Shown: positions 1 to 7,342, counted from the stretch's first letter. The stretch is DNA of 22,487 nt from an uncultured Anaerotignum sp. (GCA_910578425.1 CAJTQX010000042.1:1-22487); one strand, 5' to 3'. Program-made: numbers and translations. Notes: generated by a model not told the origin, from the letters alone.

Positions 1-1059
1 CCTGATCAGTGCCGACAGCATACCCCAGCACAACGGCTGCGCCGTTGCAGCGGAGCTGGTTTGCGAAGCAAACTGCCGGGTCGAATCTTTGGACAGGGGA
101 TTTCCCCTGCCAGGACGCTTCTCTGTCTGGAAAAAGATGCGGGATACACGGGGCACGAACTGGATTGTTTTTTGAGTTCACTCGATTACTGCGGGAACGT
201 GGCGAATATAAACCCCGCTGGCTTATCTGCGCAGTGCCGAAGACGCGGCACCCGCTCGCAGAGCGGCTTTGCGAAGCAAAGTGCTGACCGCGAAAATGTT
301 AAGGGACTGTTTTCAGTGGGCGGAACGTGGGATTTTGCCGAGGTTCTGTTTGAACTGGCCGCACTGGGGTATGGTGTTGAATATGCGCTTCTCAACTCCA
401 GCGCGTTTGGAGTCCCTCAGAACAGGGAGAGGATATACATTGTCGGAGATCTTACAGCCAGAAGTACCGGAAAAATACTATCTTTCCGAGCAGCAGACGG
501 AGAAGCTCTTAACCAGATTATTGGAGGCCCGCAGGGAAGCCGGATCTATGGAACAGACGGAGCCGCTCCAACTCTCACTTCCGGAGGCGGAGGCTTAGGC
601 ACAAAAACGGGACTGTATTTTGTCAAGAAAGATCAGCAGAAAGGTCTTGTAGTAAAGGAACATTGCGGGACGATAGACGCGAACTATTACAAGGGGCTGG
701 GTGCAAGGCAGCAGCGGACGGGCGTCATAGAAAGCAATCTGCCGCGGGCTGTCCTCCAGCCGGACAAAGAAAGGACGTGGCAGAACGGGCGGCGCATGAA
801 AGGACCGAACGAGGCAATGTTCACGATGATGGCAAGCGGTGTACATGGTATTCTGCTGGATTTGCGGATCAGGCGGCTGACGCCGCTGGAAGCCTTCCGG
901 CTCCAGGGCGTGCCGGACGAATACTTGGAACGGGCGGCGGCAGTCTGCTCCGATGCCCAGCTGTATAAGCAGGCAGGAAATGCCGTGACTGTGCCTGTCG
1001 TGTGTTTTATAGGGCAGAGGATCATGGGATATTTAAGGGAAGAAGGTCTGGATGTGTAA
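1..1059 (+). CDS. C5-cytosine DNA methyltransferase, 5'-partial, interrupted by two hairpin inserts
   Basis: This gene encodes a DNA (cytosine-5) methyltransferase that would methylate host or element DNA. The beginning lies outside the window. Coding runs in frame 2 (ISADSIPQ, 5-28), then frame 3 (NLWTGDFPCQD, the catalytic Pro-Cys motif IV, through KPRWLIC, to 230), then frame 1 from 292 (ENVKGLF, motif VI). Frame 1 continues through QNRERIYIVG (motif VIII, 418-447), a target-recognition region with SRIYGTDGAAPTLTSGG, RIRRLTPLEAFRLQG (motif IX) and LYKQAGNAVTVPVV (motif X), and stops at TAA 1057-1059. The frame changes coincide with two inserts of about 52 nt (29-80) and 61 nt (231-291), each three abutting hairpins. 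Conserved coding abuts both inserts with no missing residues. Either the gene is recently inactivated or the inserts are bypassed. The family assignment is secure; activity is unknown. Confidence 0.85.
   Translation, partial: PDQCRQHTPAQRLRRCSGAGLRSKLPGRIFGQGISPARTLLCLEKDAGYTGHELDCFLSSLDYCGNVANINPAGLSAQCRRRGTRSQSGFAKQSADRENVKGLFSVGGTWDFAEVLFELAALGYGVEYALLNSSAFGVPQNRERIYIVGDLTARSTGKILSFRAADGEALNQIIGGPQGSRIYGTDGAAPTLTSGGGGLGTKTGLYFVKKDQQKGLVVKEHCGTIDANYYKGLGARQQRTGVIESNLPRAVLQPDKERTWQNGRRMKGPNEAMFTMMASGVHGILLDLRIRRLTPLEAFRLQGVPDEYLERAAAVCSDAQLYKQAGNAVTVPVVCFIGQRIMGYLREEGLDV
27..77 (+). repeat. Cloverleaf mini-repeat, copy 1, inside the methyltransferase gene
   Basis: Three perfect hairpins follow each other without unpaired bases: CAACGGC-TGC-GCCGTTG (31-47), CAGC-GGA-GCTG (48-58) and GTTTGC-GAA-GCAAAC (59-73). 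They are closed by GCA (28-30) pairing with TGC (74-76). On paper this is a four-way junction. It separates the codons for IPQ from those for SNLWTGDFPCQD in the methyltransferase, adding about 52 nt and shifting frame by +1. Confidence 0.75.
231..291 (+). repeat. Cloverleaf mini-repeat, copy 2, inside the methyltransferase gene
   Basis: Three perfect six-base-pair hairpins abut exactly: GTGCCG with loop AAGACG (234-251), CCGCTC-GCA-GAGCGG (252-266) and CTTTGC-GAA-GCAAAG (267-281). They are closed by GCA (231-233) with TGC (282-284). The element splits the methyltransferase between KPRWLIC and ENVKGLF, adds 61 nt and shifts frame by +1. It shares the CTTTGC hairpin, the GCA loop and the AAGA-type loop with the reverse complement of the copy at 17946-17997. 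Confidence 0.8.
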
Positions 1060-1110
1060 GCGGGAATGCGATATGATCAGGTCAAACCAAATGAAAGGAG
1101 AGGACAGATT

Positions 1111-1905
1111 GTGTATAAGCCTGTTACATATAATGGCGTGGAATATGGCTCCATGAAGGAACTCGCAAAATCTTACGGCATCCGGTATGAAACATTCCTT
1201 TCGCGTCTGAGGGCAGGCATGGATATGGAGGACGCGCTCATGGAACCATCGTGCAGGAACAAAAAGGTGACCTGCAGGGGCAGGGAGTACCCTTCCATAA
1301 CGGCACTGGCAGCGGAAGAAAACGTCCCCATCCGCCTGCTTCTGAAATTTTACGCAGACTGCGGCGATATCGAAGAAGCGCTGGAAAAAAGCCATGAACG
1401 CAAAAGGGAAACGATTGTCATATGGGGAAAAGAATATAAAGACCATGCAGCGGCAGCACTGGCGTTTGGGCTTAGCCCGGACATCCTGCGCCGCAGGTTC
1501 CGAACAGAAGCAGGACCGCCGGAAGAAATTGTGGAAAAACTGCTGGACCAGGGCGTGGAGTTTGAGGGGAAACCATATGGAACACTGTCAGAATTGTGCA
1601 TGGCGTATAACATACAGCCGTTTACACTGCATTGCAGGCTGAGGAGCGGCTGGACGCTGTCAGACGCGGTGACAGTACCGATAAACAGAACCAGCAGCGG
1701 CATCAGCACCACATATGACGGTGTGGAATACAGGAGCCGGATAGAGCTGTGCCGAAGCTATGGGGTTTCTTACCATTGGGTGAACAAAAACAGGAGGAAA
1801 TTCGAGAACTGGCTGGATGCATTCACGTTTGCGGTAAGGCTGAAAAAAGAAATCGGTTTCCGGGATGATGAAATGTTCACATCTGTCCCCGGATGCATCA
1901 TGTAG
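1111..1905 (+). CDS. Tandem HTH-like repeat protein (truncated by in-frame TAG)
   Basis: No named family is recognised. The 264-residue product consists of five imperfect repeats of about 45-55 residues with the pattern Y-x-G-x-x-Y-x-S, then a Leu/Ala-rich helix, Y-G-I, then R-L-R and an A-L helix. Examples are TYNGVEYGSMKELAKSYGI and TTYDGVEYRSRIELCRSYGV. This resembles NUMOD-type or small helix-turn-helix DNA-binding modules, so DNA binding is inferred. The GTG at 1111 is chosen because GGAGAGG lies 7 nt upstream; an ATG at 1066 has no comparable site. The frame meets TAG at 1903 but continues in the same frame with a sixth repeat to 2247, so the true gene was probably longer. It follows the methyltransferase by about 50 nt and may be cotranscribed. 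Confidence 0.6.
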   Translation: MYKPVTYNGVEYGSMKELAKSYGIRYETFLSRLRAGMDMEDALMEPSCRNKKVTCRGREYPSITALAAEENVPIRLLLKFYADCGDIEEALEKSHERKRETIVIWGKEYKDHAAAALAFGLSPDILRRRFRTEAGPPEEIVEKLLDQGVEFEGKPYGTLSELCMAYNIQPFTLHCRLRSGWTLSDAVTVPINRTSSGISTTYDGVEYRSRIELCRSYGVSYHWVNKNRRKFENWLDAFTFAVRLKKEIGFRDDEMFTSVPGCIM

Positions 1906-2247
1906 GGGAAAAAATACCATAGTGCAGGCTGGCTGTTCAGGGAGATCGGGATCAGCAGCGCTGCAGTCACTTCATACCGGAAGGTGAACGGGACCAACGG
2001 GCTGTTCGGCACTCTGTATGCCATGCAGCAGGAAAAAACTGTGCGGCATACAGATGGCAGGCCGGAAGAAATGCCGAAATATCCGGAACTGCAGGGCTAT
2101 GATTTTGAAAACGGCTGCACAGAACCAAAACAGATCTACAAAGCACTCCTGCGGGAAATGCAGGCAGGAAATTTGGAGGACGCCCCAAATGATGATGCTG
2201 GCCAGACGGAGGAAGTATCGGAAACAGGCTTTGGATTAACGATGTAA
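1906..2247 (+). pseudogene. C-terminal remainder of the tandem-repeat protein beyond the TAG codon
   Basis: Directly after TAG 1903-1905 the same reading frame continues with GKKYHSAGWLFREIGISSA, a clear sixth copy of the repeat, and an acidic tail ending FGLTM before TAA 2245-2247. Repeat three has IVIWGKEYKD where this repeat has CIM-stop-GKKYHS, so the stop sits where a Trp codon would be expected (TGG to TAG by one change). No good ribosome binding site was seen for independent translation; an in-frame ATG at 1984 is possible. Confidence 0.6.
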
Positions 2248-2254
2248 GGCTATG

Positions 2255-2279
2255 GCAGGCACAGTTGCCTGCTTTTTTT
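2255..2279 (+). terminator. Rho-independent terminator
   Basis: Perfect 7-bp stem GCAGGCA / TGCCTGC with loop CAGT (2255-2272), followed by seven T residues. It lies 8 nt after the stop of the repeat-protein reading frame and before the ribosome binding site of the next gene, so it ends or attenuates the upstream transcript. Confidence 0.85.
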
Positions 2280-2306
2280 ATTGGAAATTTGTAAGGAGGA
2301 ATCGTA

Positions 2307-2657
2307 ATGGATGTAAATTTATGCGTTTGGAACAGGACAGAGGCGCCGGATTTTGTGAAAATGAAGCTCCCGATAAAGAAAGCCGCCCTTTGGGAAAAGC
2401 TGTGGGAAACAGAGGCGGAGAGCATCAGTGACTGCAAGGTTTCCGATGCGGAAACCGGCGTTGCGGCGGTGGACAGGTTCCTGAGAAGCATCGACCTGTA
2501 CAGGGTGGATATTTTCGAGTTGAACACATTTGCGAGAAAGCTGGAATCCATGCAGAAACGGGAACTGGAGGACTACTGCGGCAGGCTGGAGCAGGAGCGC
2601 CCTGACTGTCTGGAAACAGCGATTTACAGTATGGACACGGAGGTGACGGTCACTTGA
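2307..2657 (+). CDS. Small ArdA-like protein
   Basis: A 116-residue acidic protein starts at ATG 2307 with AAGGAGGA 7 nt upstream. The segment LYRVDIFELNTFARKLESM followed by an acidic helix resembles the part of ArdA-type antirestriction proteins in which a short sheet precedes a helix rich in E-L-N and L-A-x-x-L. FVKMKLPIKKA near the N-terminus fits the LPLP-type start of an ArdA domain. ArdA proteins mimic DNA and inhibit type I restriction, and are common on conjugative elements. The assignment rests on pattern resemblance only. Its stop overlaps the start of the next gene (TTGA), which indicates translational coupling. Confidence 0.45.
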   Translation: MDVNLCVWNRTEAPDFVKMKLPIKKAALWEKLWETEAESISDCKVSDAETGVAAVDRFLRSIDLYRVDIFELNTFARKLESMQKRELEDYCGRLEQERPDCLETAIYSMDTEVTVT

Positions 2658-3634
2658 GGGAATATTTTGAAGCACAGAAAAAACTCTTGCTGGAACAGGT
2701 TTCTGACCAAAATCCGGAAACAGAGAGGACATTGAAGGAGGCTTTCGGCAAGGCACTGGACTCCGCCTTTGAGGTTCTGGAGAAAAACGGCGTGCAGCCC
2801 GACAGCGAGGAGCGCTTCTGGCAGCGGCTCTCGCGGATGCTGTCAGAGCGCGGCTGTCTCCGGCACGGGTACCAATACTTTGAAAACGTGGCTGACAAGG
2901 CGTACCTTGCGCTGGAGAACCAGTTCCGCTGCTGGCCGCCGCAGGAGGACATGGAGTGGGCAAAAAATACCGACTATGTGCAGGTGCAGCGGTGGGACGA
3001 GCGGAACCGGCATAAATATTTTACGCTTATCCTCCCTGCCGAGCCGCAGGAGCTGCGGGAGTTTCTGCGGGAAAACGGATTGGGCAGCCCACAGGAATGC
3101 CGCGTTTTAGATGTGCATATCGCGGACAGCGGCAGGAAGGAACTGGCTGATATCCTGTTTGACTGGCAGGATATCATGGCGCTCAATTACTTTTTCTATC
3201 GGTACGGGCAGCTTTCAGAAGAAGAAAAAAAACATTTCGTCCTTGCCGCGGATGCGCAAAACATCGTGGCGGAAAAAGACCTTATCAACCTGACTGCGAA
3301 TCTGGACGGGATCTGCATCGAGGATGATATCAGGTCAGAGGAGGAATTGGGGAAATTCCTCGTGGAAAATAGATTGTGCTATTTTGCGTTCGATGATGAT
3401 ACGCTGCTGTTTTTGGATTACAAAAAAATTGCGGAGAATTATTTGGAGCATGCGAACGGCAGGATCTGCCGCGGCATGTATATTGAGGACACAGTCCCGC
3501 AGGAGGAACACATCGAAATCTATGACGGTGTGAACCTTCCTGATTTTACATTGAAACAGGATCAGGAATTGGAGGAAAGCTGTGAGGAATCCCAAGAGGA
3601 AATACAGGGATTTGGCGGCGGCATGGTCTTATAG
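2654..3634 (+). CDS. ArdA-like antirestriction-type protein
   Basis: This 326-residue acidic protein begins at TTG 2654, which has GGAGGTG 9 nt upstream and overlaps the TGA of the preceding gene. Residues around 115-200 contain YFTLILPAEPQELREFLREN, then CRVLDVHIADS, then MALNYFFYRYGQLSEEEKKHF. This order (LP-A, acidic helix, hydrophobic strands, L-N-Y helix, E-E-x-x-x-F) fits the DNA-mimicking ArdA fold. The N-terminal about 110 residues are a charged helical region with no recognised family, and the tail after 300 is Glu/Gln-rich. The likely role is protection of the transferred DNA from restriction, in keeping with the flanking methyltransferases. The assignment is by motif resemblance, not a search. 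Confidence 0.5.
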   Translation: MREYFEAQKKLLLEQVSDQNPETERTLKEAFGKALDSAFEVLEKNGVQPDSEERFWQRLSRMLSERGCLRHGYQYFENVADKAYLALENQFRCWPPQEDMEWAKNTDYVQVQRWDERNRHKYFTLILPAEPQELREFLRENGLGSPQECRVLDVHIADSGRKELADILFDWQDIMALNYFFYRYGQLSEEEKKHFVLAADAQNIVAEKDLINLTANLDGICIEDDIRSEEELGKFLVENRLCYFAFDDDTLLFLDYKKIAENYLEHANGRICRGMYIEDTVPQEEHIEIYDGVNLPDFTLKQDQELEESCEESQEEIQGFGGGMVL

Positions 3635-3660
3635 GGAGAAAAACGGAAGGAGGGAATGTT

Positions 3661-3675
3661 ATGAAGGGCTCATAG
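3661..3675 (+). other. Four-codon leader reading frame (M-K-G-S)
   Basis: ATG AAG GGC TCA TAG is preceded by AAGGAGGG at 6-nt spacing, the best ribosome binding site in this gap. It ends 20 nt before the ATG of the D12 methyltransferase. It could feed ribosomes to that gene by coupling, or may be chance. Confidence 0.25.
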
Positions 3676-3694
3676 GGAAGTGAGGCGACAGCGT

Positions 3695-4666
3695 ATGGTA
3701 AACAGCTTTTTCCCATGGATCGGCGGGAAAAAACAGATGCGGGAAATCATATTGGAACGGTTTCCTGCGGAATACGGCAGGTATGTCGAGGTGTTCGGCG
3801 GCGCGGCATGGATACTGTTTGGTAAGGAGCCGGAGCCGTTCGAGGTATACAACGACCTGAATTCAGACCTGACAAATATGTTCCGGGTAGTGAAGGAAAA
3901 GCCGCTGGCGTTCCTGAAGGAGCTGGGATTTTTGCCGCTGAACGGGCGGCAGGAGTTTGAGATCATGCTGGGTCTGTGCAAAGGTGAGGATTTCTCGATC
4001 CCGAACATGGAATCGGAAATGGAGCTGGCGGAGCACTGGCTCCCGCCTTTGGAGTTTGAGGAATACCGCGAGATGATGGAAACAAAGGCGGAGATGGGTG
4101 ACGTCCGGCGGGCGGCGAACTTCTACAAGCTGATCCGTTACAGCTATGCGGGCGGGAGCAGCAGTTTCAATTCCCAGCCGATGAACCTGATGCAGACCTG
4201 CCGGACCATCTGGCAGGCGAACAGGCGGCTGAACGAGAACGGCGTGAAGGACAGGGCTGCAGTGCAGAAAGCCGGCGGCGCGGCTGGCAGGGGCGTGATC
4301 ATTGAAAACAAGAACTATGAGGAACTTATCACGCAGTACGACAGGGAGGACACGTTTTTCTACCTTGACCCGCCGTATGTCGGGACAGAGAAGAATTACG
4401 CCGTTAGGGTTGCGAAGATGTTCCATAAACATTTGTGCAGCCTGCTGAAAAAAATCAAGGGGAAGTTCATGCTTTCCTATAATGACTGTCCGGAGGTGCG
4501 GGAGATGTACGGTGACAGCGGATTTTACATAGAGAGCTTTGACCGGCTGAACAGCATCTCGCAGAGGTACAATCCGGGCGGGCAGTTCAGGGAGCTGCTG
4601 GTGATGAATTACAATCCTTACGAACGGCGGGACAAGCAGCCGAAACAGATGACACTGGCGATGTAA
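3695..4666 (+). CDS. D12-class adenine-N6 DNA methyltransferase (Dam-like)
   Basis: The product would transfer a methyl group from S-adenosylmethionine to adenine N6 in DNA. FFPWIGGKKQ near the N-terminus and VEVFGGAAW form the SAM-binding motifs of the D12 family. YNDLNSDLTN follows, and the catalytic DPPY is at residues 225-228. The length of 323 residues suits the family. ATG 3695 is chosen (GAAGTGAGG about 9 nt upstream, first residues match the usual start close to the FxPWxGGK motif); GTG 3680 would add five residues. Residues 75-125 and 175-200 look like family-variable insertions. Its place beside ArdA-like genes and a C5 methyltransferase suggests protection of the element from restriction. 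The gene ends 4 nt before a tree-like repeat. Confidence 0.9.
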   Translation: MVNSFFPWIGGKKQMREIILERFPAEYGRYVEVFGGAAWILFGKEPEPFEVYNDLNSDLTNMFRVVKEKPLAFLKELGFLPLNGRQEFEIMLGLCKGEDFSIPNMESEMELAEHWLPPLEFEEYREMMETKAEMGDVRRAANFYKLIRYSYAGGSSSFNSQPMNLMQTCRTIWQANRRLNENGVKDRAAVQKAGGAAGRGVIIENKNYEELITQYDREDTFFYLDPPYVGTEKNYAVRVAKMFHKHLCSLLKKIKGKFMLSYNDCPEVREMYGDSGFYIESFDRLNSISQRYNPGGQFRELLVMNYNPYERRDKQPKQMTLAM

Positions 4667-4670
4667 GAAA

Positions 4671-4880
4671 GACCGCGGGACGCTGTCCCGCCCCCTGCAA
4701 GCCCTTTGAAAAGGGCTTGATCCTAAACTTTGTTGCGGAAAACTGCGTTTTCCGAAGGGAAAATCCACCTCTCCCATCGCATGAAATGCGATGGCAAACG
4801 GGTCAAGGGACGAAGTCCCTTGTGGGGTGCGGGGCAAAGCCCTGCGGTTTTCAGAGTTTGGGACAGAGTCCCAAGGTTTT
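4671..4880 (+). repeat. Tree-like structured intergenic repeat, copy A
   Basis: The layout is side hairpin GCGGGAC-GCT-GTCCCGC (4675-4691), side hairpin AAGCCCTT/AAGGGCTT (4699-4718), inner stem GATCC (4719-4723) with GGGTC (4800-4804), right-hand hairpins AAGGGAC-GAA-GTCCCTT (4805-4821) and GCGGGGC-AAA-GCCCTGC (4829-4845), and an extra hairpin TTGGGAC-AGA-GTCCCAA (4858-4874). The apex carries two hairpins, GGAAAAC-TGC-GTTTTCC (4737-4753) and CATCGCAT-GAA-ATGCGATG (4775-4793). Two GGTTTT motifs follow the right-hand hairpins. The copy ends about 7 nt before the Shine-Dalgarno of the next gene. Confidence 0.8.
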
Positions 4881-4901
4881 CAGAAAAAGGAGGTTTTGGA
4901 T

Positions 4902-5222
4902 ATGGAGATAAAATGCTATAAAATGCTGGACGGGCGCGGGAAAGTTTACCTGCCAGCGGCGCTGCGCGAGGCAGTCGGCTTCAGCAGGAACGACGTGCTG
5001 CAGGTAACGGGACGCGGCGGCGTGATCCTGCTGAACAAGGCCGACGTAAACGCGGCTGACCCTGTGGAGCTGCTGCAGGAGGAATTCAGGCAGGAAACCG
5101 CGGCTGCCGCAGGGGAACGGGAAAAATTGAGAGAACGAATCATACAGCAGTTAGACGAAGGAAAAGACCTGAAGGATATCCTGGACGATATCGTGAACGA
5201 AATCCTTCATTTTGTGATTTGA
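4902..5222 (+). CDS. AbrB/MazE-like swapped-hairpin transcription regulator
   Basis: A 106-residue protein starts at ATG 4902, with AAGGAGG about 8 nt upstream. The N-terminal half, GRGKVYLPAALREAVGF followed by NDVLQVTGRGGVILLNK, matches the SpoVT/AbrB beta-hairpin DNA-binding domain: a G-R-x-x-[LI]P-x-x-[LI]R core, a D-x-[LV]-x-V strand and a final hydrophobic strand. The C-terminal half is a charged helix, probably for oligomerisation. It is followed after 15 nt by the secreted-protein gene and probably regulates the surface/transfer operon that it heads, an inference from position. Confidence 0.75.
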   Translation: MEIKCYKMLDGRGKVYLPAALREAVGFSRNDVLQVTGRGGVILLNKADVNAADPVELLQEEFRQETAAAAGEREKLRERIIQQLDEGKDLKDILDDIVNEILHFVI

Positions 5223-5237
5223 AACGAGGTGAGAAGA

Positions 5238-6443
5238 ATGAAAAAATCAATACTGGCAATCAGCCTGTTTTTTGCCATGAGCCTGCCGACTGCGGCGATG
5301 GCAGCCCCTCCCCCGCCGCCGCTGGTTCCCGTACAGGAATCCGCGCCGGAAAATGAACGGGAATCCCTGCTTCGGGAACTGGGGCTGGAGCAGGAGGATG
5401 AAACCGCCCTCCCTGCCCCCGTTGCGGTGGAGCAGAGGAACATTGACGGGACGGAATACATCATAAAGGTGTTTGAAACTGCGGAGGATGTTGCGCCAGA
5501 AAAATTAGCGGATGAGGACTTTGAACAGGATGGTTTCCTGTTCCGCCATCTGACGACCGACAGGCAGGTTCGCGAAGCTGCTGATATCAAGGAGGTTACG
5601 GAAGAAGCGAAAGCCGAAGGCCAGTCTGAAAAGCTGGAGGACGTGATCCGGCAGTTCCCTGCTACGAAAGCCTATGACAAGGACGGATACAAAGGCACGC
5701 TGACGCTGGATACAGGCAGTATCGTTACCGAGGTGGCAGGCTATGCCACTAAAAACTATACGGTTTCGACCACGAAGGAGTATCCCGGCCTGATGTATGC
5801 CGACCCGTCCTATGTGGCACAGTCCGCGACAAAGGACGGCTGCACCCTGCCCCTGACCGATGTCAGTTGGACGGTCATGGGAACGGGCTTATCCGGCGAT
5901 ACATTAGTCCCGACAGAATATAAGGCAGTCGCGACTTATGCCAAAACCATGAGTAAACAGGTACCGACCGGCTATGTTTCTACGGCAAGATATACAGGGA
6001 GTGTGACAAAAACCACAGCTGATACGGTGTTGTATACGCTGACCTATGCGGGAAAGCCGCTGGATTCGGGGCTGCCCCTGCCGCTGAAGATCGCCACAGG
6101 GCTGGGGATCCTGCTCCTGCTGGGCGGCGGTGGTTTCGCTCTCGTGCTGTTCCTGCGGAACCGGAACGGCGCGGATATTTATAACCTGATCGACCGGGAG
6201 TATGTCCATCTCGGCAGGCAGGCGGTAAACCCGAAGGAACCTGTCATCGACCTGAACGAGTTTGAGGACATGATGCAGGGCTGCGAGTTCCGGCTGATAT
6301 TGGACAGGAAAACGGCAAAGGCACTGTTCGGCAGGAACATCAGCGTAACGTGCAAAGACGTGACAGTCAAGCACAGGGTGAATGAAAGGAACGGGGAATA
6401 TCAATTCGATCTGGACTTTGGAGGTGTTCTGAATGTGGAATAA
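5238..6443 (+). CDS. Secreted, membrane-anchored surface protein of unknown function
   Basis: The 401-residue product begins MKKSILAISLFFAMSLPTAAMA, a typical signal peptide with AMA cleavage, at ATG 5238 with GAGGTGA upstream. A Pro-rich stretch (APPPPPLVP) follows. The extracellular part is acidic, then Thr/Tyr/Val-rich with beta-sandwich character (about residues 150-275). A membrane segment LGILLLLGGGGFALVLFL lies at about 292-309, followed by R-N-R-N and a soluble domain of about 90 residues. It would therefore be a type I membrane protein with an intracellular C-terminal domain. I do not recognise a family. The sortase start overlaps its end by 11 nt, so the two are translationally coupled and probably act together at the cell surface. 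Confidence 0.7.
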   Translation: MKKSILAISLFFAMSLPTAAMAAPPPPPLVPVQESAPENERESLLRELGLEQEDETALPAPVAVEQRNIDGTEYIIKVFETAEDVAPEKLADEDFEQDGFLFRHLTTDRQVREAADIKEVTEEAKAEGQSEKLEDVIRQFPATKAYDKDGYKGTLTLDTGSIVTEVAGYATKNYTVSTTKEYPGLMYADPSYVAQSATKDGCTLPLTDVSWTVMGTGLSGDTLVPTEYKAVATYAKTMSKQVPTGYVSTARYTGSVTKTTADTVLYTLTYAGKPLDSGLPLPLKIATGLGILLLLGGGGFALVLFLRNRNGADIYNLIDREYVHLGRQAVNPKEPVIDLNEFEDMMQGCEFRLILDRKTAKALFGRNISVTCKDVTVKHRVNERNGEYQFDLDFGGVLNVE

Positions 6444-7314
6444 ACAGAGATTTTTTGTGCTGGCCGCTGTCTTTTCCATGCTTACGTCCTGCACGCCGGC
6501 CTACGCGCTGGACATGGACCTGAGCTATGAATATAAAACGGAAAGTAAGGATGAGTTCGTCATTGTCGGGGAATCGCACTTGAACTTCAACGGCGAGATC
6601 CCCGACTATTTGCGGGACATTTACGACATCACGCCGCAGATGGCGTATGATTCGCAGTACGGCAGCAACATCATCGAGCCGAACAAGCCTGTGCTGAACC
6701 ATACGACCTATGCGCCGAGGTACGCGCCATCGGGCGGCTTTACGCAGAGTCCGTCAGGGCTGGTGTTCGGCAACCCGATGGACGGAGGATCGGCGGCAGG
6801 GAATGCGTCCGGCGGTGCAATTCCGGGCGGGAACGGCGGCACATCAAGCAAGATTCCGGAATATACCTATACCGATTTCGATGGCGAAACGCCGCAGTAC
6901 CCGCTGACAACCATTGAGCAGGTGCGTCAGGAGGACGGGAGCATCGGCACGTTGAGCATCCCCTCCATCGGCTTGAAGGTCACGGCATATGACGGGGATA
7001 CCTTCGCTGCCATGAAAAAGGGCGTCGGGCATATCGCCTCTACCTCCTGCTGGAATAGCAATATCGGCTTGGTTGGGCATAACCGCGGGACGAGCGATTA
7101 TTTCGGCAAGCTGAAAAAGCTGAAGCCCGGCGATGAGATGAGCTACAAGACAAAACTTGGCACAAGGACGTATGTGGTGGATTCGGTTTCCAAGATTTCA
7201 GATACGGACTGGTCGAAGCTGCAGTACACGTCCGATAACCGGCTGACGCTCATCACCTGTGTGGAGGACGTCGGCAGCCAGCGGCTGTGTGTGCAGGCTG
7301 TGGAAAAACGGTAA
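6433..7314 (+). CDS. Sortase (cysteine transpeptidase)
   Basis: Sortases cleave a sorting motif in a surface protein and join it to the wall or to another subunit. The N-terminal signal FFVLAAVFSMLTSCTPAYA contains an L-T-S-C lipobox-like site as well as an AYA cleavage site. After a Gly/Ser-rich linker (about 110-140) the catalytic domain begins at about residue 172 with LSIPSIGLKV. It contains GLVGHNR with catalytic His216, TLITCVED with catalytic Cys276, and Arg284 in SQRLC. All three active-site residues are present. The start ATG 6433 is served by GGAGGTG inside the preceding gene. The likely substrate is the LPKTG-bearing adhesin 1.1 kb downstream. The exact sortase class is uncertain. 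Confidence 0.9.
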   Translation: MWNKQRFFVLAAVFSMLTSCTPAYALDMDLSYEYKTESKDEFVIVGESHLNFNGEIPDYLRDIYDITPQMAYDSQYGSNIIEPNKPVLNHTTYAPRYAPSGGFTQSPSGLVFGNPMDGGSAAGNASGGAIPGGNGGTSSKIPEYTYTDFDGETPQYPLTTIEQVRQEDGSIGTLSIPSIGLKVTAYDGDTFAAMKKGVGHIASTSCWNSNIGLVGHNRGTSDYFGKLKKLKPGDEMSYKTKLGTRTYVVDSVSKISDTDWSKLQYTSDNRLTLITCVEDVGSQRLCVQAVEKR

Positions 7315-7317
7315 AAA

Positions 7318-7342
7318 ATCTGATTTTCTCAGGTTTTTTCAT
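7318..7342 (+). terminator. Weak terminator-like hairpin after the sortase gene
   Basis: AATCTGA pairs with TCAGGTT (one G-U pair) across a short loop and is followed by T residues. The stem is short and A/T-rich, so termination would be partial. The rest of the gap to 7428 is AT-rich and could hold a promoter, but I cannot name convincing -35 and -10 boxes. Confidence 0.35.

Noticed and set aside
27..291. tRNA genes, because the inserts fold as cloverleaves
   Set aside because: At 50-60 nt they are too short, and there is no T-loop, D-loop or acceptor stem consensus and no CCA-compatible end.
687..1025. Long reverse-strand reading frames inside the methyltransferase, antirestriction and adhesin genes
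   Set aside because: They mirror strong + strand genes, have no family-like content or ribosome binding sites, and arise from codon bias in GC-rich DNA.
4791..4901. Upstream in-frame extension of the AbrB-like gene
   Set aside because: The extension translates tree-repeat DNA; the ATG at 4902 has a proper ribosome binding site and starts the family domain.
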